A model generated the notes under the pieces. That model had not been told where the DNA came from and ran no database searches. It saw only the letters and a program-made list of their open reading frames with translations. Positions 49,219-58,738 of a stretch of DNA of 64,000 nt are shown here, in pieces (position 1 is the stretch's first letter; each line of letters starts with the position of its first letter). A program made the translations under genes and the position numbers. The DNA is from Providencia sp. GTDB taxonomy: Bacteria; Pseudomonadota; Gammaproteobacteria; Enterobacterales; Enterobacteriaceae. The DNA is taken from NCBI RefSeq assembly GCF_003533305.1, contig NZ_DOEH01000018.1:160051-224050 (forward strand), in the 5' to 3' direction.

Positions 49219-49917
49219 TCAGAAACTGTCAGGAGTGATACAGAGAATTTCTTTTTGCCATTGTGCTAATAAATAGCCTTTAGGATAAGGAAGTTTATCG
49301 GCCAAAGTTGCGTAAGATTGGATTCTATCAAGTCGAAAATGTCGATAACTTTGGCGTAATTCACACCAAGCCGCTAGTACTTGGGTATCTTTCATATAAC
49401 CAATTGCAATGGGCCAAATAATACGCTCACTTTGTTCCGTTTTCACATCCAGATAGGTGATTTTTGCTTTTAGTTCTTTACGTAAGCTAAGACGCAAATC
49501 TTTAGCGATAACATTATCAACGCTAGAAAAGTGGGTCGTTGGAGCAAATAAGGTATTTTGACTTAGGATTTTTTGTGATTTATTTACCACTATAGAATTT
49601 ATTTTATCAATTGCACGCAAAGCAGATTTTTTAAGTTCGTCATCAGCATTACTTTTAACCCAACGTAAACCCAGAACTAATGCTTCAAGCTCATTTTCAT
49701 CAAACATTAACGGTGGAAGCAATAAACCTGCTTTTAATTGATAGCCTATTCCCGCTTCACCCGTAATTTCAGCGCCTTGGTCTCTTAAAGACTCAATATC
49801 TCGATAAATCGATCGCACACTAATTTGGAATTGCGATGCGAGCGCTTCCGCGGTGATGGGATAACGATTTTCTTTTAAAATTTGTAATAAAGTCAGTAAG
49901 CGTTGGGTACGAGTCAT
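49219..49917 (-). CDS. YafY-type HTH/WYL transcriptional regulator
   Basis: 232 aa. N-terminal winged HTH (about 2-58; ITAEALASQFQISVRSIYRDIESLRDQGAEI is the recognition part) and a WYL domain (about 130-205). WYL domains bind small ligands or nucleic acid and regulate stress or metabolic genes. The GST gene lies 62 bp downstream on the same strand and an ABC operon lies divergently 300 bp upstream; either could be a target. Confidence 0.85.
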   Translation of the reverse strand: MTRTQRLLTLLQILKENRYPITAEALASQFQISVRSIYRDIESLRDQGAEITGEAGIGYQLKAGLLLPPLMFDENELEALVLGLRWVKSNADDELKKSALRAIDKINSIVVNKSQKILSQNTLFAPTTHFSSVDNVIAKDLRLSLRKELKAKITYLDVKTEQSERIIWPIAIGYMKDTQVLAAWCELRQSYRHFRLDRIQSYATLADKLPYPKGYLLAQWQKEILCITPDSF

Positions 49918-50218
49918 TAAAGTCTCTACTTAAAATAGAATGAGCTAAATCAGGTTAAGGAATAATAGCCGCAATTTCCACTATGATTATTAAATTTCTA
50001 ATTATTGAGCATGTTAGCAATTCATACTTTGATAGCAATAGAGACATTAATAGTTATTCCTATAAAACCTTCATATCTCCGTCATGCCATTGTCATATTT
50101 TAAAAGTAGCCTGCGATTGCTAGGTTTGAACGCGCGTGCAGGCTATTTCATAAAAGTCGCATTTAAAACAATCACAAGAAAAATATTGCAAAAATACAAT
50201 AGAGGTTAGGGGAAGAAA
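49918..50218. other. Divergent region, WYL regulator / ABC operon
   Basis: 301 bp with no ORF. It contains a LacI-like palindrome (50127-50140) nested inside a longer inverted repeat TAGCCTGC (50107-50114) / GCAGGCTA (50138-50145), the likely control region of the ABC operon. Confidence 0.55.
50127..50140. promoter_or_regulatory. Candidate LacI-family operator
   Basis: TGAACGCGCGTGCA is a 14-bp palindrome with one mismatch (TGAACGC versus reverse-complement TGCACGC) and a central CpG, the form typical for LacI-family operators. It lies 79 bp before the start of an operon whose last gene encodes a LacI-type regulator. Confidence 0.45.
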
Positions 50219-51439
50219 ATGGTTAAACGCACATTATTGGTATCTGCCTTGATAGCATCAACATTTGGCGCAAGCGCCTCAGAGTTAGTGATTGCGGGAC
50301 GTGACAGCAGTTACGGTGATGCCATGCAGTTTGTCGTTGATGAATATAAAAAGGCTAATCCTGAAGCCAATGTCACTTTAGTCAAACGTCCAAGCAAAGG
50401 CTTATATGAAAGCGTTGTGCTTTCAATGAGAGAAAAAACAGGAAGCTATGATGTTATCTTGATGGATGATACTTGGGCGCCTGAATTTCTTGCCAATAAA
50501 TGGTTAACGCCATTGAATAAAAATTTCGATAGCCAAGATTTTATTCAAACTACGTTCGATATTGGCCGTTATCCAGATGTGAAAGGTGCGGCTTATGCGG
50601 TGCCAATGGTAGGTAACGTCGCCATGTTCGCTTGGAATAAAGATTTATTCGAACAGTATAAGCTGAAGCAGCCCCAGAGTTGGTCTGATGTACTGAACGC
50701 AGCCAAAACGATTAATTCAAGTGGAAATACTAATGGCGTTGTTTATCGTGGCGTCAAAGGAAATCCGATTGTTACTGGTTTTCTACCTATTTTATGGGGC
50801 TATGGCGGTGAGGTTGTAGATCAACATGGCAAACCTACTTTAAATACCCCTCAAGCCAAACAAGCCTTAGAAACATTTATTGCAATGAAACAGTATGCGC
50901 CAAAAGGCGTCGATGTTTATAACGCAGATGAAGTCCGTGATTCTTTGCAAAAAGGGACCGCAGCGATGGCCATTGAAGTATGGCCAGCTTGGGTGCCTGA
51001 TCTTGATAATCCTAAAATATCAAAAGTGGTCGGCAAAATGGAAATGATGGCGCCCCCAGCTGAAGTGGGTAAGTCATCGCCAATGTTAGGGATTTGGCAG
51101 CTGGCTATTCCTGCGGATGCGAAAAATAAACTTCAAGCCGAGCAATTTTTATCCTTCGCAAGTAGCGCTCAAATGCAAAAGGCTTTGGCACTTAATTTTG
51201 GTATTCCACCAACACGCAACAGTGTTTATGCCGACCCACAAGTTGTAAGCCAATATCGTTGGTATCCACAGCAAGCGGAAGCGCTTCGTATGGGTAAGGC
51301 ACGCCCTCGTATCCAAAATTGGGCAGAGGTTGAAAGTATTTTGGGGGATTTCTTGCAGATGGCGATGATGGGGCAAATGACACCGGAACAAGCTTTGCAA
51401 CAAGCACAAAAACGGATTGAACGTGCAACTAAGAAATAG
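50219..51439 (+). CDS. ABC transporter substrate-binding protein (carbohydrate type)
   Basis: 406 aa. Signal peptide 1-20 (ending ASA), then a family 1 substrate-binding fold: SELVIAGRDSSYGDAMQFVVDEYKKANP at the start, YDVILMDDTWAPEFLANKWLTPL, and the hinge segment AYAVPMVGNVAMFAWNKDLFEQYKL typical of MalE/UgpB-like proteins. No lipobox, so periplasmic and soluble. It heads an operon with two permeases, an ATPase, an MBL-fold hydrolase and a LacI regulator. The ligand cannot be named from sequence; the family takes sugars, polyols or glycerol-phosphate derivatives. Confidence 0.85.
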   Translation: MVKRTLLVSALIASTFGASASELVIAGRDSSYGDAMQFVVDEYKKANPEANVTLVKRPSKGLYESVVLSMREKTGSYDVILMDDTWAPEFLANKWLTPLNKNFDSQDFIQTTFDIGRYPDVKGAAYAVPMVGNVAMFAWNKDLFEQYKLKQPQSWSDVLNAAKTINSSGNTNGVVYRGVKGNPIVTGFLPILWGYGGEVVDQHGKPTLNTPQAKQALETFIAMKQYAPKGVDVYNADEVRDSLQKGTAAMAIEVWPAWVPDLDNPKISKVVGKMEMMAPPAEVGKSSPMLGIWQLAIPADAKNKLQAEQFLSFASSAQMQKALALNFGIPPTRNSVYADPQVVSQYRWYPQQAEALRMGKARPRIQNWAEVESILGDFLQMAMMGQMTPEQALQQAQKRIERATKK

Positions 51440-51491
51440 TTGTTTTTGAGTAAATGGCGCTACATTGTGGCGCCTTTATGGATGGCTCTGT

Positions 51492-52355
51492 ATGTTATTT
51501 GAAAACCGCAAACATTTGTTTTTATTATTGTTACCGGCATTGACCATTCTGGGTTTATTAACGCTATATCCAGTAATTTCTGTGATTTACAACGCCTTTG
51601 GGCAGATAGATTACATTAATGATAGCTACCATTTTATTGGGCTCGATAACTTCAATGAACTCTTTGATGATTTCTTCTTTTTAGCCGCGATAAAAAATAC
51701 GTTTGTATTTACGTTAGTTGCCTCAATTGCTCAAGTATTGTTGGGATTGTGGTTAGCACTACTTTTTAATCGTCAGTTTTTAGGGCGCAAATTCGCATTA
51801 CCTATCGTTATCTATCCCATGATGCTCTCGACCCTTGTGTGTTCGTCGATTTGGCGTTCTTGGTATAACTATGATTTTGGATTTTTAAATAGTTTGTTAG
51901 TTTCCGTCGGTTTGCCTGCTCAAGAATGGCTGTTTAATCCAGACTTAGCCTTATATGCCATTGCATTGGTAGATACCTGGCAATGGACTCCTATGGCCTT
52001 TTTGATCATTTTAGCGGGATTGCAATCTATTCCTAAGGATATTGGAGAAGCGGCGATGGTGGATGGTGCAAAAGGGGGAAAAGCCTTTTTTTATATCACG
52101 TTGCCACTGATCAAAAAACAATTGATGTTAGCGCTTTTATTAAGATCGATAGACACCTTTAAATTATTCGACAAAGTGTATGTGATGACAGGAGGCGGGC
52201 CGGGAAATTCGACTGAGACTCTCTCAATGTTTGTTTATAAATACGGTTTTCGCTTTTTCGATTTAGGCATGGCAAGTGCTGCGGCTTTGGTGATGTTGGC
52301 AATTTCATTATTAATGACGCTAATTTATGCCAAAAATGTGATGAAGGGACGTTAA
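51492..52355 (+). CDS. ABC transporter permease (MalF/UgpA type)
   Basis: 287 aa, six predicted helices, with the EAA loop GEAAMVDGAKGGKAFFYITLP that docks on the ATPase. The ATG at 51492 follows GGATGG and yields a first helix beginning MLFENRKHLF; the TTG at 51465 would add nine unlikely residues. It lies 52 bp after the binding protein and 2 bp before the second permease. Confidence 0.88.
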   Translation: MLFENRKHLFLLLLPALTILGLLTLYPVISVIYNAFGQIDYINDSYHFIGLDNFNELFDDFFFLAAIKNTFVFTLVASIAQVLLGLWLALLFNRQFLGRKFALPIVIYPMMLSTLVCSSIWRSWYNYDFGFLNSLLVSVGLPAQEWLFNPDLALYAIALVDTWQWTPMAFLIILAGLQSIPKDIGEAAMVDGAKGGKAFFYITLPLIKKQLMLALLLRSIDTFKLFDKVYVMTGGGPGNSTETLSMFVYKYGFRFFDLGMASAAALVMLAISLLMTLIYAKNVMKGR

Positions 52356-52357
52356 TC

Positions 52358-53170
52358 ATGAAAGTGAAAATTCACACAATAACTGTTTGGTTTGCCGTTT
52401 TTTTAGTGATGCTACCGATTATTTGGATGTTCGGTACTGCCTTTAAATCACCGACAGAAATACTGGGTTCAGGGGCAAACTTATTGCCACAACAGTTAAG
52501 TTTTTCATCGTTTGAACGGTTATTAGATGGCAACGTACTAATTTTGGTTGGAAATACCTTATTGATTTCTATTGGTGCCACTGTTGTTTCCGTTATTTTG
52601 GCTTTTTTTTCAGCTTATGGGCTGGTGCGTTATCGTTTCCCAGCAAAATTGGATAGCGTATTTTTGCTCGCTGTTTTGATAGTTAAAATGATGCCGCCGA
52701 TTGTGATTGCTATTCCGTTATATTCTTTTATGAATGACGTGGGTTTACTAAATACTCGAATCGGTTTAATTCTTGCTTATCAGGTGTATACATTGCCTTT
52801 TTGTATTTGGATGTTGCTGGGTTTTGTTCGTGATATTCCACTCGAAATTGAAGAAGCTGGTGCAATGGATGGCGCTCATTTATTGAATCGGTTGGCCTAT
52901 ATTGTATTTCCACTTTGTGCGCCTGGATTAGTTGCTACCGCCATTTTTTCAATGATTTTAGGTTGGAATGAATTCCTATTCTCTTTGTTATTTCTTCATA
53001 CTCCGGACAAATTCACTATCCCACTTTTTATCTCTAACTTTATGACGGAAGACGGCACTGCATGGGGAGAGTTAATGGCTATCGGGATTATCTCTTCATT
53101 GCCTATGTTGATATTAGCGGGTTACTTGCAACGCTATTTATTACGTGGTTTTTCAATGGGATTGAAATAA
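52358..53170 (+). CDS. ABC transporter permease (MalG/UgpE type)
   Basis: 270 aa, six helices. EAA loop EIEEAGAMDGAHLLNRLAYIV is clear, and the C-terminal LLRGFSMGLK is the usual ending of MalG-type permeases. Starts two bases after the stop of the first permease, so translation is likely coupled. Confidence 0.88.
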   Translation: MKVKIHTITVWFAVFLVMLPIIWMFGTAFKSPTEILGSGANLLPQQLSFSSFERLLDGNVLILVGNTLLISIGATVVSVILAFFSAYGLVRYRFPAKLDSVFLLAVLIVKMMPPIVIAIPLYSFMNDVGLLNTRIGLILAYQVYTLPFCIWMLLGFVRDIPLEIEEAGAMDGAHLLNRLAYIVFPLCAPGLVATAIFSMILGWNEFLFSLLFLHTPDKFTIPLFISNFMTEDGTAWGELMAIGIISSLPMLILAGYLQRYLLRGFSMGLK

Positions 53171-53182
53171 TAGGTATTTATC

Positions 53183-54256
53183 ATGCAAAAGAACAAACAA
53201 AAATTAGAACTTGTTAATGTGGGCAAATGCTATGGCGCACAAACGGTTATTTACCAAGTTGATTTGAGTATAGATGAGGGTGAATTTGTGGTTTTTGTCG
53301 GACCATCGGGCTGTGGAAAGTCTTCATTATTAAGAATGATTGCCGGATTAGAATCGATTTCTCAAGGTGATATTCGCCTGAATGGGCGCAGTTTAAATGG
53401 GGTTCACCCCTCATTACGCCAAGTTGCGATGGTATTCCAATCTTATGCGTTATATCCGCATATGAATATTGAAAAGAATATGGCATTCCCACTTAAAATG
53501 GCGGGTGTCAGTAAAGGCGATATTGCCATAAAAGTGAAGCAAACTGCGGAAAGTTTGCAGCTAACATCGCTACTTGGTCGCTTACCTTCTGAGTTATCGG
53601 GTGGGCAACGTCAACGTGTTGCCATTGGCCGTGCATTGGTGCGCGATCCTGAATTATTTTTATTTGATGAGCCACTCTCTAACCTTGATGCTAAGTTACG
53701 GGGAGAAATGCGAATTTATTTAAAAGAACTTCATCAGAATCTAAATGCCACTATGATTTATGTGACTCATGATCAAGTCGAAGCAATGACGTTAGCGGAT
53801 CGTATTGTGGTACTCAATCAAGGCCGAATTGAGCAAATTGGCTCTCCTGAAGCATTATATCACCAACCTGCGAATAAATTTGTTGCCTCGTTTATTGGTT
53901 CTCCGGTGATGAATTTTATGTCCCAGCACGATATTTTGACGCTTAGCCCTCAAATTTTATTACCTCTACAAACACAGACAATTGGGATACGACCAAATCA
54001 AGTTATGGTTGACAGTCATTGTCCTGATGTTGTTATGCCTATCTCAGTAGTGGAGCCTCTAGGTCATGCTCGTTTATATTACGGTAAGCTACAAGGTAAA
54101 AAATTTGTGGTTGAAAGTCATGAAAATTATCGTGTTGGAGAGGGTTTACCCATTAATTTAGCGCACTCTGTTATGCATTTTTTTGATGAGCAAGATGCGC
54201 GTATTGAACTTTCATTATCAGGAGAAGCATTATCAGGAAAAGCGTATGTTGCCTAA
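53183..54256 (+). CDS. ABC transporter ATPase (MalK/UgpC type)
   Basis: 357 aa. Complete nucleotide-binding domain: Walker A GPSGCGKSS (about 39-47), Q-loop FQSYALYPHM, signature LSGGQRQR, Walker B LFLFDEPLSNLD and H-loop THDQVEAM. The C-terminal ~120 residues are a TOBE/MalK-type regulatory domain, shorter than that of E. coli MalK (about 370 aa in all). Its 3' end overlaps the next gene by 11 bases. Confidence 0.9.
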   Translation: MQKNKQKLELVNVGKCYGAQTVIYQVDLSIDEGEFVVFVGPSGCGKSSLLRMIAGLESISQGDIRLNGRSLNGVHPSLRQVAMVFQSYALYPHMNIEKNMAFPLKMAGVSKGDIAIKVKQTAESLQLTSLLGRLPSELSGGQRQRVAIGRALVRDPELFLFDEPLSNLDAKLRGEMRIYLKELHQNLNATMIYVTHDQVEAMTLADRIVVLNQGRIEQIGSPEALYHQPANKFVASFIGSPVMNFMSQHDILTLSPQILLPLQTQTIGIRPNQVMVDSHCPDVVMPISVVEPLGHARLYYGKLQGKKFVVESHENYRVGEGLPINLAHSVMHFFDEQDARIELSLSGEALSGKAYVA

Positions 54257-55022
54257 TTTTCAATTAACGGTGATCGGTAATGGGGATGCTTATGATAGCC
54301 AAAGGACTAATGCCAGTATTTTGGTACAAGAAAATGGTTATCAGTTATTGGTAGATTGCGGTCCTACAGTGCCGAGTCAGCTATTTAGCCAAATTCAGGT
54401 TGATGATTTGGACGTTATCTATATAACACATTGCCACCCCGATCATTGTTTAGGACTGACTTCATTACTGAATTGGATGGATTCTTATCGCCGTAAGCGT
54501 CCACTCATTATTATTGCTCAACAAGCGCAATGGGTAATTCTTGAACCATTAATTGCATTTTCACATTGGCCACAGGCAAGATTAGGCTTTGATATTATTC
54601 GACAAGATAGTGAGCAATTACAGAAAATTGGTCCATGGCAGGCCATGACAGCAATGACTCAGCATTCGGTGAGAAATCTCAGTTTACATTTAATTTCTCA
54701 ATCTGGGGATCGTCTATTTTATTCGGGAGATGGACAAATTTCATCTGAAGGTGAGCAACTTGCTTTGCAAAGTGATTGGGTTTTTATTGAGTGTGAAACA
54801 TTGGAATCTCACTATAGTCATGGTTCTTGGCATAGTATTCAACATTTACTCCAAAAAAATCAGTTATCAAAGTCGGACTGTCAGTGGCGGTTATATCATA
54901 TAGATCCTAACTATCGTCAAGAGTTGAGTCAGCTTATTAGGCCCTATGATTTTATCCAACTTGCTGAACGCGGCGAGCAGTTAATAGCACCAATTCGATC
55001 TTTAAAAATCAAGTCAATTTAG
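54246..55022 (+). CDS. MBL-fold metallo-hydrolase in the ABC operon
   Basis: 258 aa. Metal-binding motif HCHPDH at residues 62-67 (HxHxDH), preceded by GNGDAYDSQRTNASILV and DCGPT. A later YSGDGQISSEG supplies the bridging aspartate, and YHIDPN the last histidine. The organisation recalls ribonuclease Z/PhnP-like phosphodiesterases more than beta-lactamases. No signal peptide, so it works in the cytosol, probably on the compound brought in by the ABC transporter. The ATG at 54246 overlaps the ATPase gene and follows AGGAAAAGCGT. Substrate unknown. Confidence 0.82.
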   Translation: MLPNFQLTVIGNGDAYDSQRTNASILVQENGYQLLVDCGPTVPSQLFSQIQVDDLDVIYITHCHPDHCLGLTSLLNWMDSYRRKRPLIIIAQQAQWVILEPLIAFSHWPQARLGFDIIRQDSEQLQKIGPWQAMTAMTQHSVRNLSLHLISQSGDRLFYSGDGQISSEGEQLALQSDWVFIECETLESHYSHGSWHSIQHLLQKNQLSKSDCQWRLYHIDPNYRQELSQLIRPYDFIQLAERGEQLIAPIRSLKIKSI

Positions 55023-55037
55023 GCGAATGGTAAGGTT

Positions 55038-56048
55038 ATGATTTCAAGTAAAAAGGTAACTTCATCCGATGTTGCTGTTTATGCAGGTGTATCGCGCTCT
55101 GCGGTTTCTCGCGCGTTTACGGAAGGCGCGAGTATTAATCCACAAAAACAGCAAAAAATTTTAGATGCAGCGAAACAATTGGGTTATCAACCAAATCTCT
55201 TTGCGAGAACGCTAAGTACACCAACACAAAAACAACGTTCAAACCTTGTTGCTATTTTGATTAGCGATTTATCTAATCCTTATGAATCATATTTATTTGA
55301 AGCGTTATCAACGGCATTGCAAAGTCGGGGCAAACAGCCGATGTTGCTCAATGTGAAGCAAGCTGAAGACTTAGATAGTGCTATTTTGCAGTTATCTGGC
55401 TATCAAGTGGATGCTGTGGTCGCGGTTGTTGGTTCATTACCAGTAGAACATTTTAAGCAGTGTTTAAAATTATCCCTACCTTTAGTGACATTAGGGCGAA
55501 CGGATGCGCAGGGAATTATCCCATCCATACAAACAGATAATATAAGTGCAGGAAAAATAGCGGCTGATTACCTACTTTCGTTAGGGTTAACAAAATTCGG
55601 TTTTATTGCTGGGCGAATTGATGGGCAAGCTTCAAATGAGCGTTTTACTGGATTTAAACGGCAATTATTGGATGCGGGAGTTGCAACACCACTCCGTTTA
55701 GAAGCCGGTCGCTATGGCTATCAGGCGGGGTTTGATATTGCTCAACAGCAAAGTACGCAGCTACGCGAGCTAGACGGTGTATTTTGTGCGTCAGATTCTT
55801 TAGCCATGGGTTTAATGGATTATTGTCGTCAAATTGACAATTTATACGTCCCACAAAAACTGAGAGTCGTTGGGTGTGATGATATTCCGATGGCGGCATG
55901 GCAAGGTTATCAGCTAACGACTATTGCCCAACCTGTAATTGACATCGCCGAGCAAGTTCTTAACTTGTTAGAGATAATATGGTGTCGTACTGAGCCTGTA
56001 CCAAATATAATTAAATTAATGCCACAATTAAAAATACGTAAAAGCTAA
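55038..56048 (+). CDS. LacI-family transcriptional regulator
   Basis: 336 aa. N-terminal HTH (VTSSDVAVYAGVSRSAVSRAFTEGASINPQ) with the hinge helix at about 50-60, followed by a periplasmic-binding-protein-like ligand domain (LVAILISDLSNPYESYLFEAL, VVGCDDIPMAAW). Last gene of the ABC/MBL operon, 15 bp after the hydrolase, so most likely the local regulator, acting at the palindrome at 50127-50140. Effector unknown. Confidence 0.9.
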   Translation: MISSKKVTSSDVAVYAGVSRSAVSRAFTEGASINPQKQQKILDAAKQLGYQPNLFARTLSTPTQKQRSNLVAILISDLSNPYESYLFEALSTALQSRGKQPMLLNVKQAEDLDSAILQLSGYQVDAVVAVVGSLPVEHFKQCLKLSLPLVTLGRTDAQGIIPSIQTDNISAGKIAADYLLSLGLTKFGFIAGRIDGQASNERFTGFKRQLLDAGVATPLRLEAGRYGYQAGFDIAQQQSTQLRELDGVFCASDSLAMGLMDYCRQIDNLYVPQKLRVVGCDDIPMAAWQGYQLTTIAQPVIDIAEQVLNLLEIIWCRTEPVPNIIKLMPQLKIRKS

Positions 56049-56104
56049 TCAATCGCTTATTTAATGAAACTGATTATAAGCGATTGATAGACAATGTAAA
56101 AAAC

Positions 56105-56629
56105 TTAGGATTTTTGGCTTTTTTGCCACCAAGAAACAATGTAATCCGCGATTTGCTCTGGATTGTTGATATCTAATTGAGGTACATGAGTGTCAATAAT
56201 TTCATTACTGGCGACGGCAACAACATATTGGTCAATCAACCCATTGAGTGGCTTGCCTACCTCAGAGCGGAATAAGGCAATTTTATCGATCGTTTCGTGT
56301 TTGAATCCTTCGACTAAAATAAGATCTAATGAATCTGGATCAAATCGATTGGCTAAATAACGTAGATCCATTTCATTGTTATCAGGGGTTTCAGTCATTA
56401 GTGCCCAGCGCTGTTGACTGGCAACCAAGGTCTGATTTGCGCCCGCTTTGCGTAATTCGTAACTATCTTTACCCGGTTTATCCACTTCCATATCGTGATG
56501 AGTGTGTTTGATTAAACCGACACGAACATGACGTTGTTTCAATAACGGAATAATTTGCTTTAATAAGGTGGTTTTACCGGTGCCACTATAGGCCGTAATA
56601 CCGAGAAGAGGTAGTGTGTTCTGGTTCAT
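56105..56629 (-). CDS. mobB: Molybdopterin-guanine dinucleotide biosynthesis protein MobB
   Basis: 174-aa GTP-binding adaptor that assists MobA in forming the bis-MGD cofactor. P-loop AYSGTGKTTLLKQI (about 12-25), LIKHTHHDM, and LILVEGFKHE are family features shared with E. coli MobB (175 aa). The ATG at 56629 overlaps the TGA of mobA (ATGA), so the pair is translationally coupled; the longer frame to 56653 starts with TTG inside mobA and is rejected. Confidence 0.93.
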   Translation of the reverse strand: MNQNTLPLLGITAYSGTGKTTLLKQIIPLLKQRHVRVGLIKHTHHDMEVDKPGKDSYELRKAGANQTLVASQQRWALMTETPDNNEMDLRYLANRFDPDSLDLILVEGFKHETIDKIALFRSEVGKPLNGLIDQYVVAVASNEIIDTHVPQLDINNPEQIADYIVSWWQKSQKS

Positions 56630-57219
56630 AATTGTTTTTGTTGTAACTCCCAATGACGGCTATCTTCCGGTGTATTTAAATTAGCAAACGATCCGGTTTC
56701 AGAAGAAAATAGGATCTTTTTAGCCTCCACCTCTTGCATAAACAGCATTAATTTACGATCGCCTCTAGCGAGATAGCTATCCAGTTGTTTTTGTAACGAG
56801 CGGTGAAGTAACGCAAATGTAGGATGCTCGCGTTCATTATCGCATGCATAACAAGCTAAATTATCTTCTTTTTCAGCAAACATTTTGGCAGCTAAATCAG
56901 TCGGAAAATCGGGCACGTCGCAAGGAACAAACAGTAACCAGTCTGTTTTCGCTTGATGTAGCGCCGCTTGCATACCTGCTAAAGGACCTGAAAAATCATT
57001 ATTAATATCTGAAAAAACCGTTAACTGACTTTGGCGATAGCATTCTTGATTACGGTTTGCATTAATAATTATTTGTTCAACTTGTGATTCTAATCGATTA
57101 ATTATGTGTTGATACAAAGGCTTACCAAGTAAAGGAATTAGACCTTTATCTTGTCCCCCCATACGGGTGCCTCGCCCACCAGCGAGTATGACGCCAGTTA
57201 TTGACTCACTAAATGACAT
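56626..57219 (-). CDS. mobA: Molybdenum cofactor guanylyltransferase MobA
   Basis: 197 aa. Transfers GMP from GTP to Mo-molybdopterin. N-terminal nucleotide-binding loop LAGGRGTRMGGQDKGL with the conserved lysine, and FVPCDVPDFP (Mg-binding aspartate region). ATG at 57219 follows AAGGATATTGAAT at good spacing; the in-frame TTG six bases upstream is too close to it. Needed for molybdoenzymes such as nitrate and TMAO reductases. Its 3' end overlaps mobB by four bases. Confidence 0.93.
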   Translation of the reverse strand: MSFSESITGVILAGGRGTRMGGQDKGLIPLLGKPLYQHIINRLESQVEQIIINANRNQECYRQSQLTVFSDINNDFSGPLAGMQAALHQAKTDWLLFVPCDVPDFPTDLAAKMFAEKEDNLACYACDNEREHPTFALLHRSLQKQLDSYLARGDRKLMLFMQEVEAKKILFSSETGSFANLNTPEDSRHWELQQKQL

Positions 57220-57434
57220 ATTCAATATCCTTGAATATCTTCAATAAAATGTTTCAACATACGAGAAAACATTTTTAGTTATAGTAATTGCTAAAATTTA
57301 TTCTATTTTCCTATAAAATCAATGAATATTCACATGAATTAAAGCTAAACTTTACTTAGATTGACAACAGTTCGCTTTTTCTCTTGTATGATTATTGATA
57401 ACTTGTACCCAATATTCGTGATAAAGGAATAAAC

Positions 57435-57704
57435 ATGAAATGCCATCGCTTAAATGAAGTGATTGAGCTTCTGCAACCCGTTTGGAAAGATAATTCGGAT
57501 CTTAACTTAGTTGAATTATTGCAGAAACTTGCGGATGAAGCAGGTTTTAAAGGCGATTTATCTGATCTTACCGATGATGTATTAATTTATCATCTAAAAA
57601 TGCGTGGAACAGATAGCAACGAAGCGATCCCTGGTCTGAAAAAAGATTATGAAGATGATTTTAAAACTGCGCTGTTACGAGCTCGCGGCATTATTAAAGA
57701 TTAA
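57435..57704 (+). CDS. yihD: DUF1040 protein YihD
   Basis: 89 aa, the length of E. coli YihD, beginning [18 protein letters not shown]. Cytosolic, acidic, no known domain beyond DUF1040, function unknown. A TTGACA at 57361-57366 with a TATGAT-like box at 57387-57392 is a possible promoter, although the 20-bp spacing is long. It is three bases upstream of srkA, in one operon with srkA and dsbA. Confidence 0.92.
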   Translation: MKCHRLNEVIELLQPVWKDNSDLNLVELLQKLADEAGFKGDLSDLTDDVLIYHLKMRGTDSNEAIPGLKKDYEDDFKTALLRARGIIKD

Positions 57705-57707
57705 GTC

Positions 57708-58706
57708 ATGAAAGAGACAGTAGAGCACTCAAATTTCCATTTTCGTGGAATATCGCCAGACTTGATCTTAGATGCGCTAATGGAAGTCGGGATTTACCCA
57801 GAGTCAGGGCTAACAGAACTCAATAGCTATGAAAATAGGGTTTACCAGTTTCAGGACGAAAATCGACAACGATTTGTGGTGAAATTTTATCGCCCAGAAC
57901 GTTGGAATCGTTCTCAAATTCAAGAGGAACATGATTTTACGCTTGAATTACGGGATGAGGATTTATCGGTTGCGGCGCCTCTCGAATTTGCAGGACAAAC
58001 CGTTTTAGAATTTGGTGGATTTATGTTTGCTGTTTTTCCGAGTATCGGAGGACGCCAATATGAAACGGATAATTTATATCAGTTAGAAAGTGTTGGGCAT
58101 CTGTTAGGCCGAGTTCATCAAATCGGTAAAAAAAGAAACTTTGCATTTCGACCTACCATGGGTGTTGATGAATATCTTTCCCAACCTCGGGATATTATTG
58201 TTGCTAGCCCGCTGATTACAGCTCGCTGGAAGGATAAATTTATCGAATCGCTAGATGCGCTGATTGCACAAGTAAAACTGCAATGGCCAAACTCGCATTC
58301 ATTTATGCGCTTACAGGGTGATTGTCATCCGGGTAATATTTTATGGCGTGATGAAGCTTGGCTGGTGGATTTTGATGATGCACGTAATGGTCCAGCAGTT
58401 CAGGACTTATGGATGTTGTTAAATGGCTCACGCCAAGATCAAATTATGCAGTTAGATACGTTATTAGAAACTTATAATGAGTTTTGTGATTTTGATGTCA
58501 AAGAACTAAAGCTTATTGAACCGCTAAGAGCCATGCGCATGGTGCATTATCTCGGATGGATCATTCGTCGTTGGCAAGATCCTGCCTTTCCAAGAGCGTT
58601 TTCATGGCTACAAGCTGATGATTTTTGGCAAAAGCAATCAAACGAATTTGTTCAGCAAATTGCGCGATTGCAGGAAGCCCCTTTGCAGTTGACCCCTCAA
58701 TTTTAA
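57708..58706 (+). CDS. srkA: Stress response kinase A (YihE/RdoA)
   Basis: 332-aa Ser/Thr kinase of the aminoglycoside-phosphotransferase-like fold, which in E. coli protects against stress-induced programmed death. FVVKFYRPERW holds the ATP lysine, RLQGDCHPGNILW the catalytic loop (HGD-type, here QGDCHPGN), and DFDDARNGP the metal site. The E. coli homologue is co-transcribed with dsbA under Cpx control, and the same order is kept here. Confidence 0.93.
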   Translation: MKETVEHSNFHFRGISPDLILDALMEVGIYPESGLTELNSYENRVYQFQDENRQRFVVKFYRPERWNRSQIQEEHDFTLELRDEDLSVAAPLEFAGQTVLEFGGFMFAVFPSIGGRQYETDNLYQLESVGHLLGRVHQIGKKRNFAFRPTMGVDEYLSQPRDIIVASPLITARWKDKFIESLDALIAQVKLQWPNSHSFMRLQGDCHPGNILWRDEAWLVDFDDARNGPAVQDLWMLLNGSRQDQIMQLDTLLETYNEFCDFDVKELKLIEPLRAMRMVHYLGWIIRRWQDPAFPRAFSWLQADDFWQKQSNEFVQQIARLQEAPLQLTPQF

Positions 58707-58738
58707 TTAAAAAGTTTTATTTTTGGAGAGCGTAGTAT

